Positions 17,459 to 25,876 are shown, counted from the first letter of the stretch. The stretch is DNA of 64,000 nt from Parasediminibacterium sp046546515 (GCF_046546515.1 NZ_JBKHKJ010000029.1:3086-67085), one strand, 5' to 3'. The notes: generated by a model not told the origin, from the letters alone. Translations and numbers: made by a program.

Positions 17459-17466
17459 TACCTTTG
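17459..17466 (+). promoter_or_regulatory. Candidate uvrA -7 element
   Basis: TACCTTTG matches TAnnTTTG and lies 19 nt before ATG 17485, leaving a short leader with the purine-rich AGGAAAGG as ribosome site. The TTG inside this element is itself in frame with uvrA but would be untranscribed, which settles the start as 17485. Confidence 0.5.
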
Positions 17467-17484
17467 AAACGAGGAAAGGCAAAC

Positions 17485-20412
17485 ATGGCAAAAAAAGCAA
17501 AAGCAATTACAGATACAAACAATACCCCCACACCAACAGAATACATAGAAGTGTTTGGCGCAAGGGAACACAACCTGAAAAACATAGATATTTCTATCCC
17601 TAAAAACCAATTGGTGGTGTTCACTGGGGTTAGCGGCAGCGGCAAGTCTTCCCTCGCTTTCGATACCATTTACAATGAGGGGCAGCGCCGCTACATGGAA
17701 AGCTTTAGTGCCTACGCCCGCCAGTTTATGGGTGATATGGAACGCCCTGATGTGGACAAAATCACTGGCCTTAGCCCTGTAATATCCATCGAGCAAAAAA
17801 CCACTGGCAAAAACCCCCGCTCCACCGTGGGCACTGTTACCGAGATATACGATTTCCTGCGCTTGCTTTTTGCCCGTATAGGAGAAGCCTATAGCTATAA
17901 CACAGGCAAAAAAATGCTGAAATTCAGCGAGGAAGAAATAGTTGACAATATTTTCGAGAAATTCAAGGATAGGAAAGTTTCGATACTCGCCCCATTAATC
18001 AGGGGCAGGAAAGGACATTACAGGGAACTGTTTGAAGACATCCGCAAAAAAGGCTTCCTGAAAGTACGGGTAGATGGCGAAGTATTGGATTTGAATGCCA
18101 AAATGCAGGTAGACCGCTATAAAATACACGATATTGAAGTAGTGATAGACCGATTGGCGGTAACAGCGGATATGCGGGTGCGTCTTAGCCAAAGTGTGCA
18201 ACAAGCCCTGAAAATGGGAAAAGAGCTGATGTTCGTTGCCCCCCAATCGTTGGATAAAGAAGCTAAAAAAGCATTGACTTTTGAAGGATTAGGCGAACCA
18301 GCGGGTGAAATGATGTATTCCAAACAATTGATGTGCCAAGATACGGGCATCAGCTATGAGGAACCATCCCCCAATGCATTTTCCTTCAACTCGCCTTATG
18401 GTGCCTGCCCTACTTGCAAAGGGTTGGGCAATGTATTTACCATTAGCATGGATGCGGTTATACCAGATAGCAGCAAAAACATAAAGGATGGAGGCATTGC
18501 GCCCTTGGGCGAAAAAAGGGAAGCGCAGCTGTTTAAGAATGTAGAAGCAATTGCCAAAAAGTATAAAGTAAAACTGGAAACGCCTATAAAAGACATCTCT
18601 GTCAACGCCCTGAATATGATATTGTATGGCAATGAGCAGGGTATTAGTGAAGATATACTAGATTTTGAAAACCTGCCAGAAAGCAACCCATACCAAACAG
18701 AGTTTGAGGGCATTATTCCTATGCTGAAACGCTGGTTTGCGGGTAGCAATAGTACCGAGACCATGAGGGAATGGGTGGAGAAATTCATGGAGCTTAAAAA
18801 CTGTCCATCTTGCAATGGGCAGCGGTTGCGGAAAGAAAGCCTATGGTTTAAGATAGATGAAAAGAACATTGCCGAACTGAGCGACCTAAACTTGGACAAA
18901 CTCCAGTTTTGGTTTATTGGCGTGGAGGAACGCCTGTCCAACAAGCAAAACCTAATTGCCAAAGATATTTTAAAAGAAATAAGGGAGCGTTTGCAGTTTC
19001 TGCTGGATGTGGGGCTGACTTACCTTACCATCAACCGCCCCTCCCGCACCTTGAGCGGTGGCGAAAGCCAACGTATTAGGCTGGCAACACAAATTGGCAG
19101 TCAGTTGCAAGGTATTACCTATATTTTAGATGAGCCGAGCATCGGCCTCCACCAGCGGGATAACCACCGTTTGATTACCGCCCTGCAAAACCTACGGGAT
19201 ATTGGCAACAGCGTATTGGTGGTAGAACACGACAAGGATATTATGCTGGCTGCAGATTACCTGATAGATATTGGTCCTAAAGCAGGTCGTTTTGGGGGCA
19301 ATATAGTAGCACAAGGCACACCCAAACAGGTATTGGAAAGCGGGAGCGACACGGCAGCTTTCCTAAATGGATCGAAAGGGCTGGAAGTGCCCAAGGAACG
19401 CAGGAAGGGCAATGGTAAAACATTGGAACTAAAAGGCGTGGTAGGCAATAACCTGAAAGGGGTAAGCGTTAGTTTTCCATTGGGCAAACTGATTGTGGTA
19501 ACTGGGGTAAGCGGCAGTGGGAAATCGACATTGATTAATGAAACGCTGTATCCTATTTTATCCAAGCATTGCTACAATAGTCGCACAGCACCGATGGAAT
19601 TTGAAAGCATCAAAGGGTTGGAAGCCATAGATAAGGTAATAGAGATTGACCAATCGCCCATTGGCCGTACGCCGAGGAGCAACCCTGCTACCTATTGCGG
19701 TTTTTTTACCGATATACGCACATTGTATGCCACAGTGCCAGAAGCCAAAATTCGTGGCTACAATGCTGGTCGCTTTTCCTTTAATGTAAAAGGCGGCAGG
19801 TGCGATGTATGCGAGGGTGGTGGTATGCGAGTGATAGAAATGAACTTTCTGCCAGATGTATATGTGCCTTGCGAAAAATGTAATGGCAAACGATACAACA
19901 GGGAAACGCTGGAAATACGCTACAAAGGCAAATCTATCAGTGATGTATTGAACATGACTGTGGATGAAGCAACGGACTTTTTCCAACCGGTACCTTGGAT
20001 GTACCGGAAGATAAAGGTTTTGCAGGATGTAGGCTTGGGTTATATAACCCTTGGGCAAAGTGCCGTAACCCTTAGCGGTGGCGAAGCACAGCGCGTGAAA
20101 CTAAGCACCGAGCTTGGCAAAAAAGACACGGGCAAAACCTTTTATATATTGGATGAGCCTACTACTGGTTTACATTTTCAGGATATAGAATTATTGGTCG
20201 GCGTAATTAATAAGCTTGTTGACAGGGGCAACACGGTATTGATTATAGAACACAACTTAGACGTAATTAAAATGGCCGACCATGTCATAGACCTGGGGCC
20301 AGAAGGTGGCGATGGTGGCGGCAAGATTTTGTTTGAAGGCACACCAGAGGAAATGCTGGACAATGCTATCAGTCATACGGCTAAGTTTTTGAAAATGGAG
20401 ATGGGCGGCTAG
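17485..20412 (+). CDS. uvrA: Excinuclease ABC subunit A
   Basis: UvrA dimers scan DNA for bulky lesions and load UvrB in nucleotide excision repair. The 975-residue product is slightly longer than E. coli UvrA owing to an N-terminal Lys/Thr-rich extension. Two ABC ATPase halves are intact: Walker A GVSGSGKSS near 48, signature LSGGESQR near 522, Walker A GVSGSGKST near 674 and signature LSGGEAQR near 862. Zinc-binding cysteine pairs appear in CPTCKGLG, CPSCNGQR, CDVCEGGG and CEKCNGKR. Monocistronic, with no uvrB nearby. Confidence 0.97.
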   Translation: MAKKAKAITDTNNTPTPTEYIEVFGAREHNLKNIDISIPKNQLVVFTGVSGSGKSSLAFDTIYNEGQRRYMESFSAYARQFMGDMERPDVDKITGLSPVISIEQKTTGKNPRSTVGTVTEIYDFLRLLFARIGEAYSYNTGKKMLKFSEEEIVDNIFEKFKDRKVSILAPLIRGRKGHYRELFEDIRKKGFLKVRVDGEVLDLNAKMQVDRYKIHDIEVVIDRLAVTADMRVRLSQSVQQALKMGKELMFVAPQSLDKEAKKALTFEGLGEPAGEMMYSKQLMCQDTGISYEEPSPNAFSFNSPYGACPTCKGLGNVFTISMDAVIPDSSKNIKDGGIAPLGEKREAQLFKNVEAIAKKYKVKLETPIKDISVNALNMILYGNEQGISEDILDFENLPESNPYQTEFEGIIPMLKRWFAGSNSTETMREWVEKFMELKNCPSCNGQRLRKESLWFKIDEKNIAELSDLNLDKLQFWFIGVEERLSNKQNLIAKDILKEIRERLQFLLDVGLTYLTINRPSRTLSGGESQRIRLATQIGSQLQGITYILDEPSIGLHQRDNHRLITALQNLRDIGNSVLVVEHDKDIMLAADYLIDIGPKAGRFGGNIVAQGTPKQVLESGSDTAAFLNGSKGLEVPKERRKGNGKTLELKGVVGNNLKGVSVSFPLGKLIVVTGVSGSGKSTLINETLYPILSKHCYNSRTAPMEFESIKGLEAIDKVIEIDQSPIGRTPRSNPATYCGFFTDIRTLYATVPEAKIRGYNAGRFSFNVKGGRCDVCEGGGMRVIEMNFLPDVYVPCEKCNGKRYNRETLEIRYKGKSISDVLNMTVDEATDFFQPVPWMYRKIKVLQDVGLGYITLGQSAVTLSGGEAQRVKLSTELGKKDTGKTFYILDEPTTGLHFQDIELLVGVINKLVDRGNTVLIIEHNLDVIKMADHVIDLGPEGGDGGGKILFEGTPEEMLDNAISHTAKFLKMEMGG

Positions 20413-20600
20413 GTATTTGTCGAAAAATTGTTTACTAATTTAAATATTTTACATTATTTTCGTTAAACAAAAAAGACAACTCCTCAATCAATATATTTTC
20501 CTGTAAAATCCCGGATGGAAACTTTAGGATGATTTGTCATTTTGGGGTTTTCATTTTTTTTGTATAGGCCATACTTTTATGCCTAGCTATTAGTTAGTTG

Positions 20601-20640
20601 TCATTTTTTGCTAATTCTTTTTTTGAGGTACTGGTGAGCC
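20601..20640 (+). repeat. Left direct repeat and terminal inverted repeat, element copy 2
   Basis: TCATTTTT (20601-20608) recurs at 21162-21169. GCTAATTCTTTTTTTGAGG and onward (20610-20640) is the inverse of 21129-21160 at about 27 of 32 positions. Confidence 0.7.
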
Positions 20641-20659
20641 TCAATTCCTAATTCCCCCA

Positions 20660-20711
20660 CCATGGGGGCATTTTGGGATACTCGTGGGAGCATATTCCCC
20701 CCATATAGGAT
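20660..20711 (-). other. Conserved box B, element copy 2
   Basis: The minus strand opens ATCCTATATGGGGGG and contains GAGTATCC and AAAATGCCCCCAT in the same order as copy 1. The main stem shrinks to ATGGGGG pairing with CCCCCAT, and the second stem of copy 1 is absent. Confidence 0.75.
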
Positions 20712-20858
20712 TGTCCTTTTGCACGGATTCAAAATCAATACCAACTTTGTAGTAAAAGGCCCCTTGTTTTCATTAGAACAATCCCTGTAGTTAGCATAAC
20801 CTTAGCTTGCTGTCTCGAGGGGTTTAATGCAAAAAAAAGATATTATGAACTACATCCG

Positions 20859-20962
20859 TACTCAAAAAACACTCAAAAAGCACTCAGTTTTCCGCGGAAA
20901 TCACTCACAAAACACTCACATTTCACTCACAAATCACTCACATTTCACTCATAAAACACTCA
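20859..20962 (-). repeat. 11-bp phased tandem array (TGAGTG type), element copy 2
   Basis: On the plus strand CACTCA hexamers start at 20870, 20881, 20902, 20913, 20924, 20935, 20946 and 20957, with TACTCA at 20859. Spacing is exactly 11 bp except across the palindrome TTTCCGCGGAAA (20889-20900), where it is 21. On the element's strand the unit is TGAGTG plus five A/T-rich bases. Confidence 0.9.
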
Positions 20963-20963
20963 C

Positions 20964-21001
20964 CTTAAAAAACAAAAAAGCACTGTATTTCAATGAGTTA
21001 T
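20964..21001 (-). other. Conserved box A, element copy 2
   Basis: The minus strand opens ATAACTCATTGAAATACAGT and closes GTTTTTTAAG, matching 8970-9006. The array begins two bases after the block. Confidence 0.75.
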
Positions 21002-21128
21002 GATGCATAAATACCTAAAAATTAAATTCAGGAAGTCAAAAGCAGCCAAACCAAGCAGGCAATGCCCCTGAAAATGGGTCATAAAAGTTTTAGCTTTACC
21101 CCATCAAGGTTGCATTAAATGATAGGTT

Positions 21129-21169
21129 GGCACTCGCCAGCACCTCAAAAAAGAATTAGCTTCATTTTT
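21129..21169 (+). repeat. Right terminal inverted repeat and direct repeat, element copy 2
   Basis: CACCTCAAAAAAGAATTAGC (21141-21160) closes the inverted repeat and TCATTTTT (21162-21169) repeats the left flank. The direct repeat is T-rich, so chance is harder to exclude than for copy 1. Confidence 0.65.
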
Positions 21170-21241
21170 CTAAAAACTTTCACTTTATCCAAGGCAACAA
21201 AAAGCCTTGTATAATGTCTCTACCATACTTAACCTTGGCAC

Positions 21242-22471
21242 ATGCGCAAAAAAAAAGAAATTCTGTTGTTTGTTTGTTTTGTTTACTGTTCCATTTATAG
21301 CATTGCCCAAACAGATACAACTGCTTTTTCTTTGCCAACAAAAGACAGGTTGTCCGTTCATGAACGAGACTTTTCAGATGTATTACATAGCTTTTCCAAA
21401 AAAGAAAAACACAAAGACACGGCAGCCAATGCTGCTGCCAAGTATTACCATACATCTTTAATACCAGCAGTTGGCTACACCTTGCAAACAGGATTTGCGG
21501 GCATACTAAGCGCCAACCTTGCTTTTGCAAACGATAACAAGCCAGACACTAAATTGTCCAGTATTACCACCAGCCTTACCTATTCGCAGTACAGCCAAAC
21601 AATTGTTCCTGTGCTGGCCGACATTTGGACAAAAAACAACACTTACAATTTTGTGTCTGACAACCGTTTTATAGCTTACCCATCCGATATTTATGGGCTT
21701 GGCGGCAGGACAGACCCTAACAAAGGCTTAACCATCAATTTTACAGGCTTAAAGCTGCACGAAACCATATTGAGGTCTGTTCGCAAAAACTTGTACGCAG
21801 GAGTTGGGTTTTATTTCGATAAATTTTGGGGTATAAAAGCCCTTGATTCTTTAAAAAGAAGAGACAACACCCGGTTTACCCGTGAGTTAGGCTCCAGCGA
21901 AACGGCAGTGGGCGTGGCCCTAAAACTATTGTTCGACAGCCGTTTGAACCAAATAAACGCAACCAATGGCTGGTATGCAAACGTTGTTTACAGGCCTAAT
22001 TTCAAGTTTTTGGGCAGCGACACCCGTTGGCAATCGCTGCTGGTGGATGTACGCAAATACGTTACGTTCCCTAAAAACTCTAGAAATACGCTTGCTTTTT
22101 GGAACCTTTACTGGCTTACCACCGCTGGCACTCCCCCCTACCTGCTGCTGCCAAGCACCGGGTGGGACGACCAGTACAACACAGGAAGGGGTTATATACA
22201 AGGGCGTTTCCGGGGCGACAACATGTATTATTTTGAAACCGAGTACCGCTACTGCATTACCAGAAATGGGTTGCTAGGCGGCGTTGTATTTGCCAATGTG
22301 CAAAAATTTTCAGGCGAAATTTCCAAGCAGTTTAGCTCGTTTACGCCAAGCTATGGGCTGGGGTTGAGAATAAAACTAAACAAATATTCAGGTGCTAACC
22401 TTTGCATAGACTATGGTTTTGGTAAAGATGGCTCTAAGGGCTTTTTTGTAAACCTTGGCGAAGTGTTTTAA
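21242..22471 (+). CDS. Outer-membrane beta-barrel protein, Omp85/BamA-like C-terminal domain
   Basis: This 409-residue exported protein begins with the signal peptide MRKKKEILLFVCFVYCSIYS, cleaved near IAQT. Alternating hydrophobic beta strands and the motif GRGYIQGRFRGD, followed by YYFETEYRY, fit the surface-antigen (Omp85) barrel with its VRGF-like loop. There are no POTRA domains, so it is not BamA or TamA itself; patatin-free, POTRA-less forms are common in Bacteroidota. The last residue is Phe, as in many barrels. Monocistronic, 80 bp downstream of element copy 2. Function unknown. Confidence 0.75.
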   Translation: MRKKKEILLFVCFVYCSIYSIAQTDTTAFSLPTKDRLSVHERDFSDVLHSFSKKEKHKDTAANAAAKYYHTSLIPAVGYTLQTGFAGILSANLAFANDNKPDTKLSSITTSLTYSQYSQTIVPVLADIWTKNNTYNFVSDNRFIAYPSDIYGLGGRTDPNKGLTINFTGLKLHETILRSVRKNLYAGVGFYFDKFWGIKALDSLKRRDNTRFTRELGSSETAVGVALKLLFDSRLNQINATNGWYANVVYRPNFKFLGSDTRWQSLLVDVRKYVTFPKNSRNTLAFWNLYWLTTAGTPPYLLLPSTGWDDQYNTGRGYIQGRFRGDNMYYFETEYRYCITRNGLLGGVVFANVQKFSGEISKQFSSFTPSYGLGLRIKLNKYSGANLCIDYGFGKDGSKGFFVNLGEVF

Positions 22472-22484
22472 GGGGTTTTAAAGT

Positions 22485-23219
22485 TTACATAAATATACTT
22501 TCTGCCTTTTCAATGCTTTCGGGCTTGCCTACATCTACCAAAATACTGCCTGTGTGGTTAAAGCTATTAATCCTATTGCTGGCACATAAATCAAGATAAA
22601 CTTCTACCATAGAAAATTTGCCTTCCTGCTGCATTAACGGGAACAAGCGGGTGCTAATTACATGGATGCCACTAAAAGCAAGTTGTTTTAATGCTTTTTT
22701 TTGCTGTGGTTCAAAGGCAAGCACTGGGCCTTTTTCTTCCAATGTAGAAACATTCCGCCAGCCGCATAGGCTATTTGCTTCATTAAAAAGAAAGTAGCGG
22801 GATGTGCTTCTTTCAGAAACGGCTAATGTGGCCAAAGGCTTTTGTTTTTGGTGCTGTGCTATCATGCTTGTGAGTGGCATATTGGTAAGTATGTCGGTAT
22901 TCATTACCACAAAATCTTCCTCCCCCTCAAAAAACCATGCTGCTTTTTTTAGGCCGCCGCCTGTTTCCAGCAGTGCATCTGTCTCGTCTGAAATAGCAAT
23001 ATTGCTGCCCCAGCCTTTGTTGTAGTTCACGGCGTCTATTATTTGGCTGGCATAGTGATGCACGTTTACAATCACGTCTGTTATGCCATGCTGCTGCAAG
23101 TATGCAATGTTTCTTTCTAGCAATGTTTTGCCATTTATTTCAACCAATGCCTTTGGTCGATGCAGTGTTAATGGCTTTAGCCTGCTACCCAAACCTGCGG
23201 AGAATAATATTGCCTTCAT
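22485..23219 (-). CDS. Sugar-1-phosphate nucleotidyltransferase (MurU-like)
   Basis: A 244-residue cytosolic enzyme with the nucleotidyltransferase motif SAGLGSRLKPLT followed by RPKALVEINGKTLLERN, then NTDIL as the metal-binding Asp motif. It follows, 66 nt apart, a kinase of the AmgK type. In Pseudomonas, AmgK and MurU convert recycled MurNAc or GlcNAc to the 1-phosphate and then the UDP-sugar, bypassing de novo synthesis. By context this is likely the second step of the same route, though the sugar is inferred. It is separate from the exopolysaccharide cluster, being on the opposite strand. Confidence 0.8.
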   Translation of the reverse strand: MKAILFSAGLGSRLKPLTLHRPKALVEINGKTLLERNIAYLQQHGITDVIVNVHHYASQIIDAVNYNKGWGSNIAISDETDALLETGGGLKKAAWFFEGEEDFVVMNTDILTNMPLTSMIAQHQKQKPLATLAVSERSTSRYFLFNEANSLCGWRNVSTLEEKGPVLAFEPQQKKALKQLAFSGIHVISTRLFPLMQQEGKFSMVEVYLDLCASNRINSFNHTGSILVDVGKPESIEKAESIFM

Positions 23220-23285
23220 CTGTAATTATGAGTTATGAATGATGAGTTTGCTCACTCTTTGCCCCCTTGCCTATTGTCTCTTTGC

Positions 23286-24725
23286 CTACTTTACCCAATT
23301 TGCCTCGTTTGTGTGGGTTATCACTACTTTTACCTTATACTTATTGCGCAGGTGGCGGGCTGTTTGCTCGGCGGCATACACACTGCGGTGCTGCCCACCC
23401 GTGCAACCAAAGTTAATGACTAGGTTTTCAAAGCTGCGGTCTATGTAGTTTTCTACCGATATGTCTATCAGGTCCCAAACGCTATTTAGGAAATTGTTCA
23501 TTAGGGTACGCTGCTCTAGGAAATCCTGCACCGGCTTGTCTTTACCACTCAGCTTCTTGTATTCGTTGTTGCGGCCAGGGTTTAAAATAGCCCGCATGTC
23601 GAACACATAACCACCGCCTGTATCATTATTAGTAGCAGGGATCCCTTTTTTATAGCTAAAACTGTTTATTGCTATCACCAATGGCGTGTTTTCATTGGCT
23701 TGCACGGGGGTAAAGCTTGCTATTATTTCTGGGCTAGTTATTTTTTGTAGTAGTTTTTCAAAAACAGGCATATTAATGCCTACCTTTTTATTGGCTAAAA
23801 AAAACTGAATGTTTTGCAATGCAAAAGGTATGCTGGTAAGAAAGTGGGCTTTTCGCTCAAACAAGCCCCGGAACCCATAAGCACCTAGCACTTGCAGCAG
23901 CCGGATAAGCACATAGCCGTTGTACTGGCTAATAAATGCAGTGCGGTCAATGGCTTTGCCTAGTAGGCATTCTGCTTCATTTATATAATAATTGAGCAGG
24001 CTGTTTTTCCATCCCTCGCTTAGGTTGGCCTTTGCCTGCCAAAGCAGGCTGGCAACGTCATATTGTAAAGCTCCTTTCATCCCCCCTTGGTAATCTATAA
24101 AAAATACTTCATCATTTTGTACCAATATATTCCTGCTCTGGAAATCTCGGAACATAAAATATTGCTGCCCTATTTTAGACAAGTAAGTGCTGAGGGTTTC
24201 AAAATCTTCTAGCAAGGCTTGCTTGTCGTAAGGAATCCCAAGGGTATCTAGGAAATAGTATTTAAAATAAAGCAAGTCGTTGGTTATTGCCTGCTTCCCA
24301 AATTCTTTGGCAGTAAGGCAGAAGTTGTAGTCGAAGCCCTCATGGCCAATAATTTGCATCTTGGCTAGTTGCCGAAGGCTTTTTTTAAATAGGTCATATA
24401 CATATTCGTTCTTGCCGTGTTTTTCTATTTGGTTTAGCAAACTTTCTGTGCCTTTGTCTTCTTGGATATACATCGTTGTATTTTCATTTGTACAAAATAC
24501 TACTGGCACGGGCAGGCCTGTTTTTTTGAAATGTTCAGTAAAATGTATAAAAGCCTTGTTTTCCTGCACATTTTCATTGTAAGTGGCTATAAAACTTTGG
24601 TTGCTTGTATAAATACGGTAGTACTCCCTGTTGCTGCCGCTTTGTGGCAGTTTCTCAATCCTGCCTATGGCTTGCTGCTGGCACTTTGCAAATAATTGTT
24701 CTATTTCGCCTTTAATAAATTCCAT
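23286..24725 (-). CDS. AmgK-like sugar kinase fused to a RapZ C-terminal domain
   Basis: Residues 1-340 form an aminoglycoside-phosphotransferase fold. The catalytic loop is FRDFQSRNI (Asp near 194) and the metal-binding Asp lies in FIDYQGG (near 211), as in anomeric sugar kinases of the AmgK group. Residues about 345-479 match the C-terminal domain of RapZ, including INFGCTGGQHRSVYAAE near 433-449. In E. coli that domain senses glucosamine-6-phosphate and controls GlmS synthesis through GlmZ. No N-terminal RapZ ATPase domain is present. The fusion suggests salvage kinase activity tied to amino-sugar sensing; that link is inference. Confidence 0.88.
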   Translation of the reverse strand: MEFIKGEIEQLFAKCQQQAIGRIEKLPQSGSNREYYRIYTSNQSFIATYNENVQENKAFIHFTEHFKKTGLPVPVVFCTNENTTMYIQEDKGTESLLNQIEKHGKNEYVYDLFKKSLRQLAKMQIIGHEGFDYNFCLTAKEFGKQAITNDLLYFKYYFLDTLGIPYDKQALLEDFETLSTYLSKIGQQYFMFRDFQSRNILVQNDEVFFIDYQGGMKGALQYDVASLLWQAKANLSEGWKNSLLNYYINEAECLLGKAIDRTAFISQYNGYVLIRLLQVLGAYGFRGLFERKAHFLTSIPFALQNIQFFLANKKVGINMPVFEKLLQKITSPEIIASFTPVQANENTPLVIAINSFSYKKGIPATNNDTGGGYVFDMRAILNPGRNNEYKKLSGKDKPVQDFLEQRTLMNNFLNSVWDLIDISVENYIDRSFENLVINFGCTGGQHRSVYAAEQTARHLRNKYKVKVVITHTNEANWVK

Positions 24726-24799
24726 CCTAACGAGTTGATTTTAAACGAAAATAAAGGTATCTATTAATTTAAGGTTAATGATTTGCTTGTTTCGTATGG

Positions 24800-24807
24800 C
24801 AAAGGTA
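24800..24807 (-). promoter_or_regulatory. Candidate -7 element for the kinase/nucleotidyltransferase operon
   Basis: TACCTTTG on the minus strand, identical to the uvrA element, about 75 nt before ATG 24725. A TTG lies 22 nt upstream of it as a possible -33. Confidence 0.45.
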
Positions 24808-24849
24808 CAATGAGTTTATTCTGCATGGGCAACTAACAAACTGAATGAC

Positions 24850-24857
24850 TATATTTG
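24850..24857 (+). promoter_or_regulatory. Candidate -7 element for the exopolysaccharide operon
   Basis: TATATTTG fits TAnnTTTG and reads toward the Wza-like gene. It would give a leader of about 260 nt containing the hairpin at 24919-25001. No good -33 motif is visible. Confidence 0.4.
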
Positions 24858-24918
24858 TTGCCTTATCATTTTGGTAAGTGTATAAATATTAGTAAGGTAT
24901 TGAAGGCTTATGCGTATT

Positions 24919-25001
24919 AAGGGTTTTAAACCAGCAAGAAGTTGTGGTAGTCATTTTTAATAAAATGTTCAACTTCTTTTGGGTTAAGCCCTTATTTTTT
25001 T
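24919..25001 (+). terminator. Terminator-like hairpin in the exopolysaccharide leader
   Basis: The left arm 24919-24944 (AAGGGTTTTAAACC, then AAGAAGTTG) is an imperfect complement of the right arm 24970-24993 (CAACTTCTTTTGGG, then AAGCCCTT), with a 25-nt loop. The tract ATTTTTTTT follows directly on the plus strand only. No plus-strand gene lies upstream to be terminated, so a leader attenuator is the natural reading. Confidence 0.55.
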
Positions 25002-25123
25002 AAAAGTTTTCAATGCCTTATTTATTTTTACTACCCATTGTTACTTAGTTCCATGTGAGTGAGGTAGCGGAGCTATGTAAAAAACAAAGGAAATGTTTTA
25101 ATAATTGTAATAAATATATTTTA

Positions 25124-25873
25124 ATGAGCTTAAAAACAGCCATATATTTTATTCTTTCAACCATTCTTTTTTCATCGTGCAACTATGAAAAAAAACTACA
25201 CGAAACCTTGTATTTTAACGATGCGGCTGATAGCACAAGCAGGGTAGTTGCTAGGTACAATGCAACTATACAGGTTGACGACCGTTTAAGCATCGTTGTG
25301 TCTTCGCTGGATCCGGAAGCTGCCATGCCTTACAATGCAGCTACTACTGCAGGCTATTTGGTAGAAAAAGATGGCACCATCCTGTTGCCCCAACTAGGCA
25401 AACTAAACGTAGAAGGAAAAACGCTAAAAAAAGTTAGGGACACATTGTTGATAGCCCTTTCTAAATATTTGACAGACCCAGTAGTATTTGTGCAATTTGC
25501 AAATACAAAAATTTTGGTACTAGGGGAAGTGGGGCATCCTGGCCTCTTGTCCATAGTAGATGGCAAATTAACTATTTTAGAAGCTATTACATTGAGTGGC
25601 GACGTACCCATTACAGGGAGAAAAGACAACATTTTGATAGTAAGGGAAGACAATGGGGAGAGAACTTTTGGGCGGCTAAACATACAGTCTCATGATATAT
25701 ACAAATCGCCTTATTATTTTTTAAAGCAAAACGACCTTGTATATGTAGAACCAAACAAACTGAAAGTGAAACAACAAAGCGAGCAAACATTTATTAGGAA
25801 TATTGGGCTGTTTACAACCACAATCAGCGTACTTACTTCTGTTATTTTTTTATTAACGTATCTTAGAAGATAA
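25124..25873 (+). CDS. Wza-like polysaccharide export lipoprotein
   Basis: This outer-membrane/periplasmic lipoprotein is expected to form the export channel with the Wzc kinase. Starting at ATG 25124 gives a lipoprotein signal peptide with Cys19 in ILFSSC; the longer GTG start at 25055 would bury it behind 23 polar residues. The PES domain is near residues 50-130 (VDDRLSIVVSSLDPEAA), and an SLBB-like domain follows (VLGEVGHPGLLSIVDGKLTILEAI). A C-terminal hydrophobic segment (GLFTTTISVLTSVIFLLTYL) is typical of Bacteroidota members. First gene of the cluster, 3 nt ahead of wzc. Confidence 0.9.
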   Translation: MSLKTAIYFILSTILFSSCNYEKKLHETLYFNDAADSTSRVVARYNATIQVDDRLSIVVSSLDPEAAMPYNAATTAGYLVEKDGTILLPQLGKLNVEGKTLKKVRDTLLIALSKYLTDPVVFVQFANTKILVLGEVGHPGLLSIVDGKLTILEAITLSGDVPITGRKDNILIVREDNGERTFGRLNIQSHDIYKSPYYFLKQNDLVYVEPNKLKVKQQSEQTFIRNIGLFTTTISVLTSVIFLLTYLRR

Positions 25874-25876
25874 TCA

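Larger units (their letters stand above)
20609..21161 (-). mobile_element. Undescribed TIR-flanked intergenic element, copy 2 (553 bp, no transposase)
   Basis: Read on the minus strand it repeats the order of copy 1: inverted repeat, about 125 nt, box A (21001-20964), 11-bp array (20962-20859), about 147 nt, box B (20711-20660), inverted repeat. Terminal repeats of about 31 bp and an 8-bp direct repeat flank it. The array sequence and the outer ends differ from copy 1, while boxes A and B and the 11-bp period are kept. The 196 bp between uvrA and this element hold nothing I recognise. A 52-codon frame across the array (20845-21003) is probably accidental. Confidence 0.65.
24726..25123. other. 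Divergent intergenic region and exopolysaccharide leader
   Basis: A 398-bp gap between the divergent kinase gene and the first exopolysaccharide gene. It holds a minus-strand promoter candidate (24800-24807), a plus-strand candidate (24850-24857) and a terminator-like hairpin (24919-25001). The last 120 nt before the lipoprotein start show nothing clear. Confidence 0.6.

Noticed and set aside
20845..21003. A 52-codon open frame across the 11-bp array (MNYIRTQKTL... to TGA)
   Set aside because: Its composition is dictated by the repeat (33 nt per three units), it lies opposite to the element's orientation, and copy 1 has no counterpart.
25055..25123. GTG start for the Wza-like protein
   Set aside because: It would place 23 polar residues before the lipoprotein signal peptide and so abolish it.
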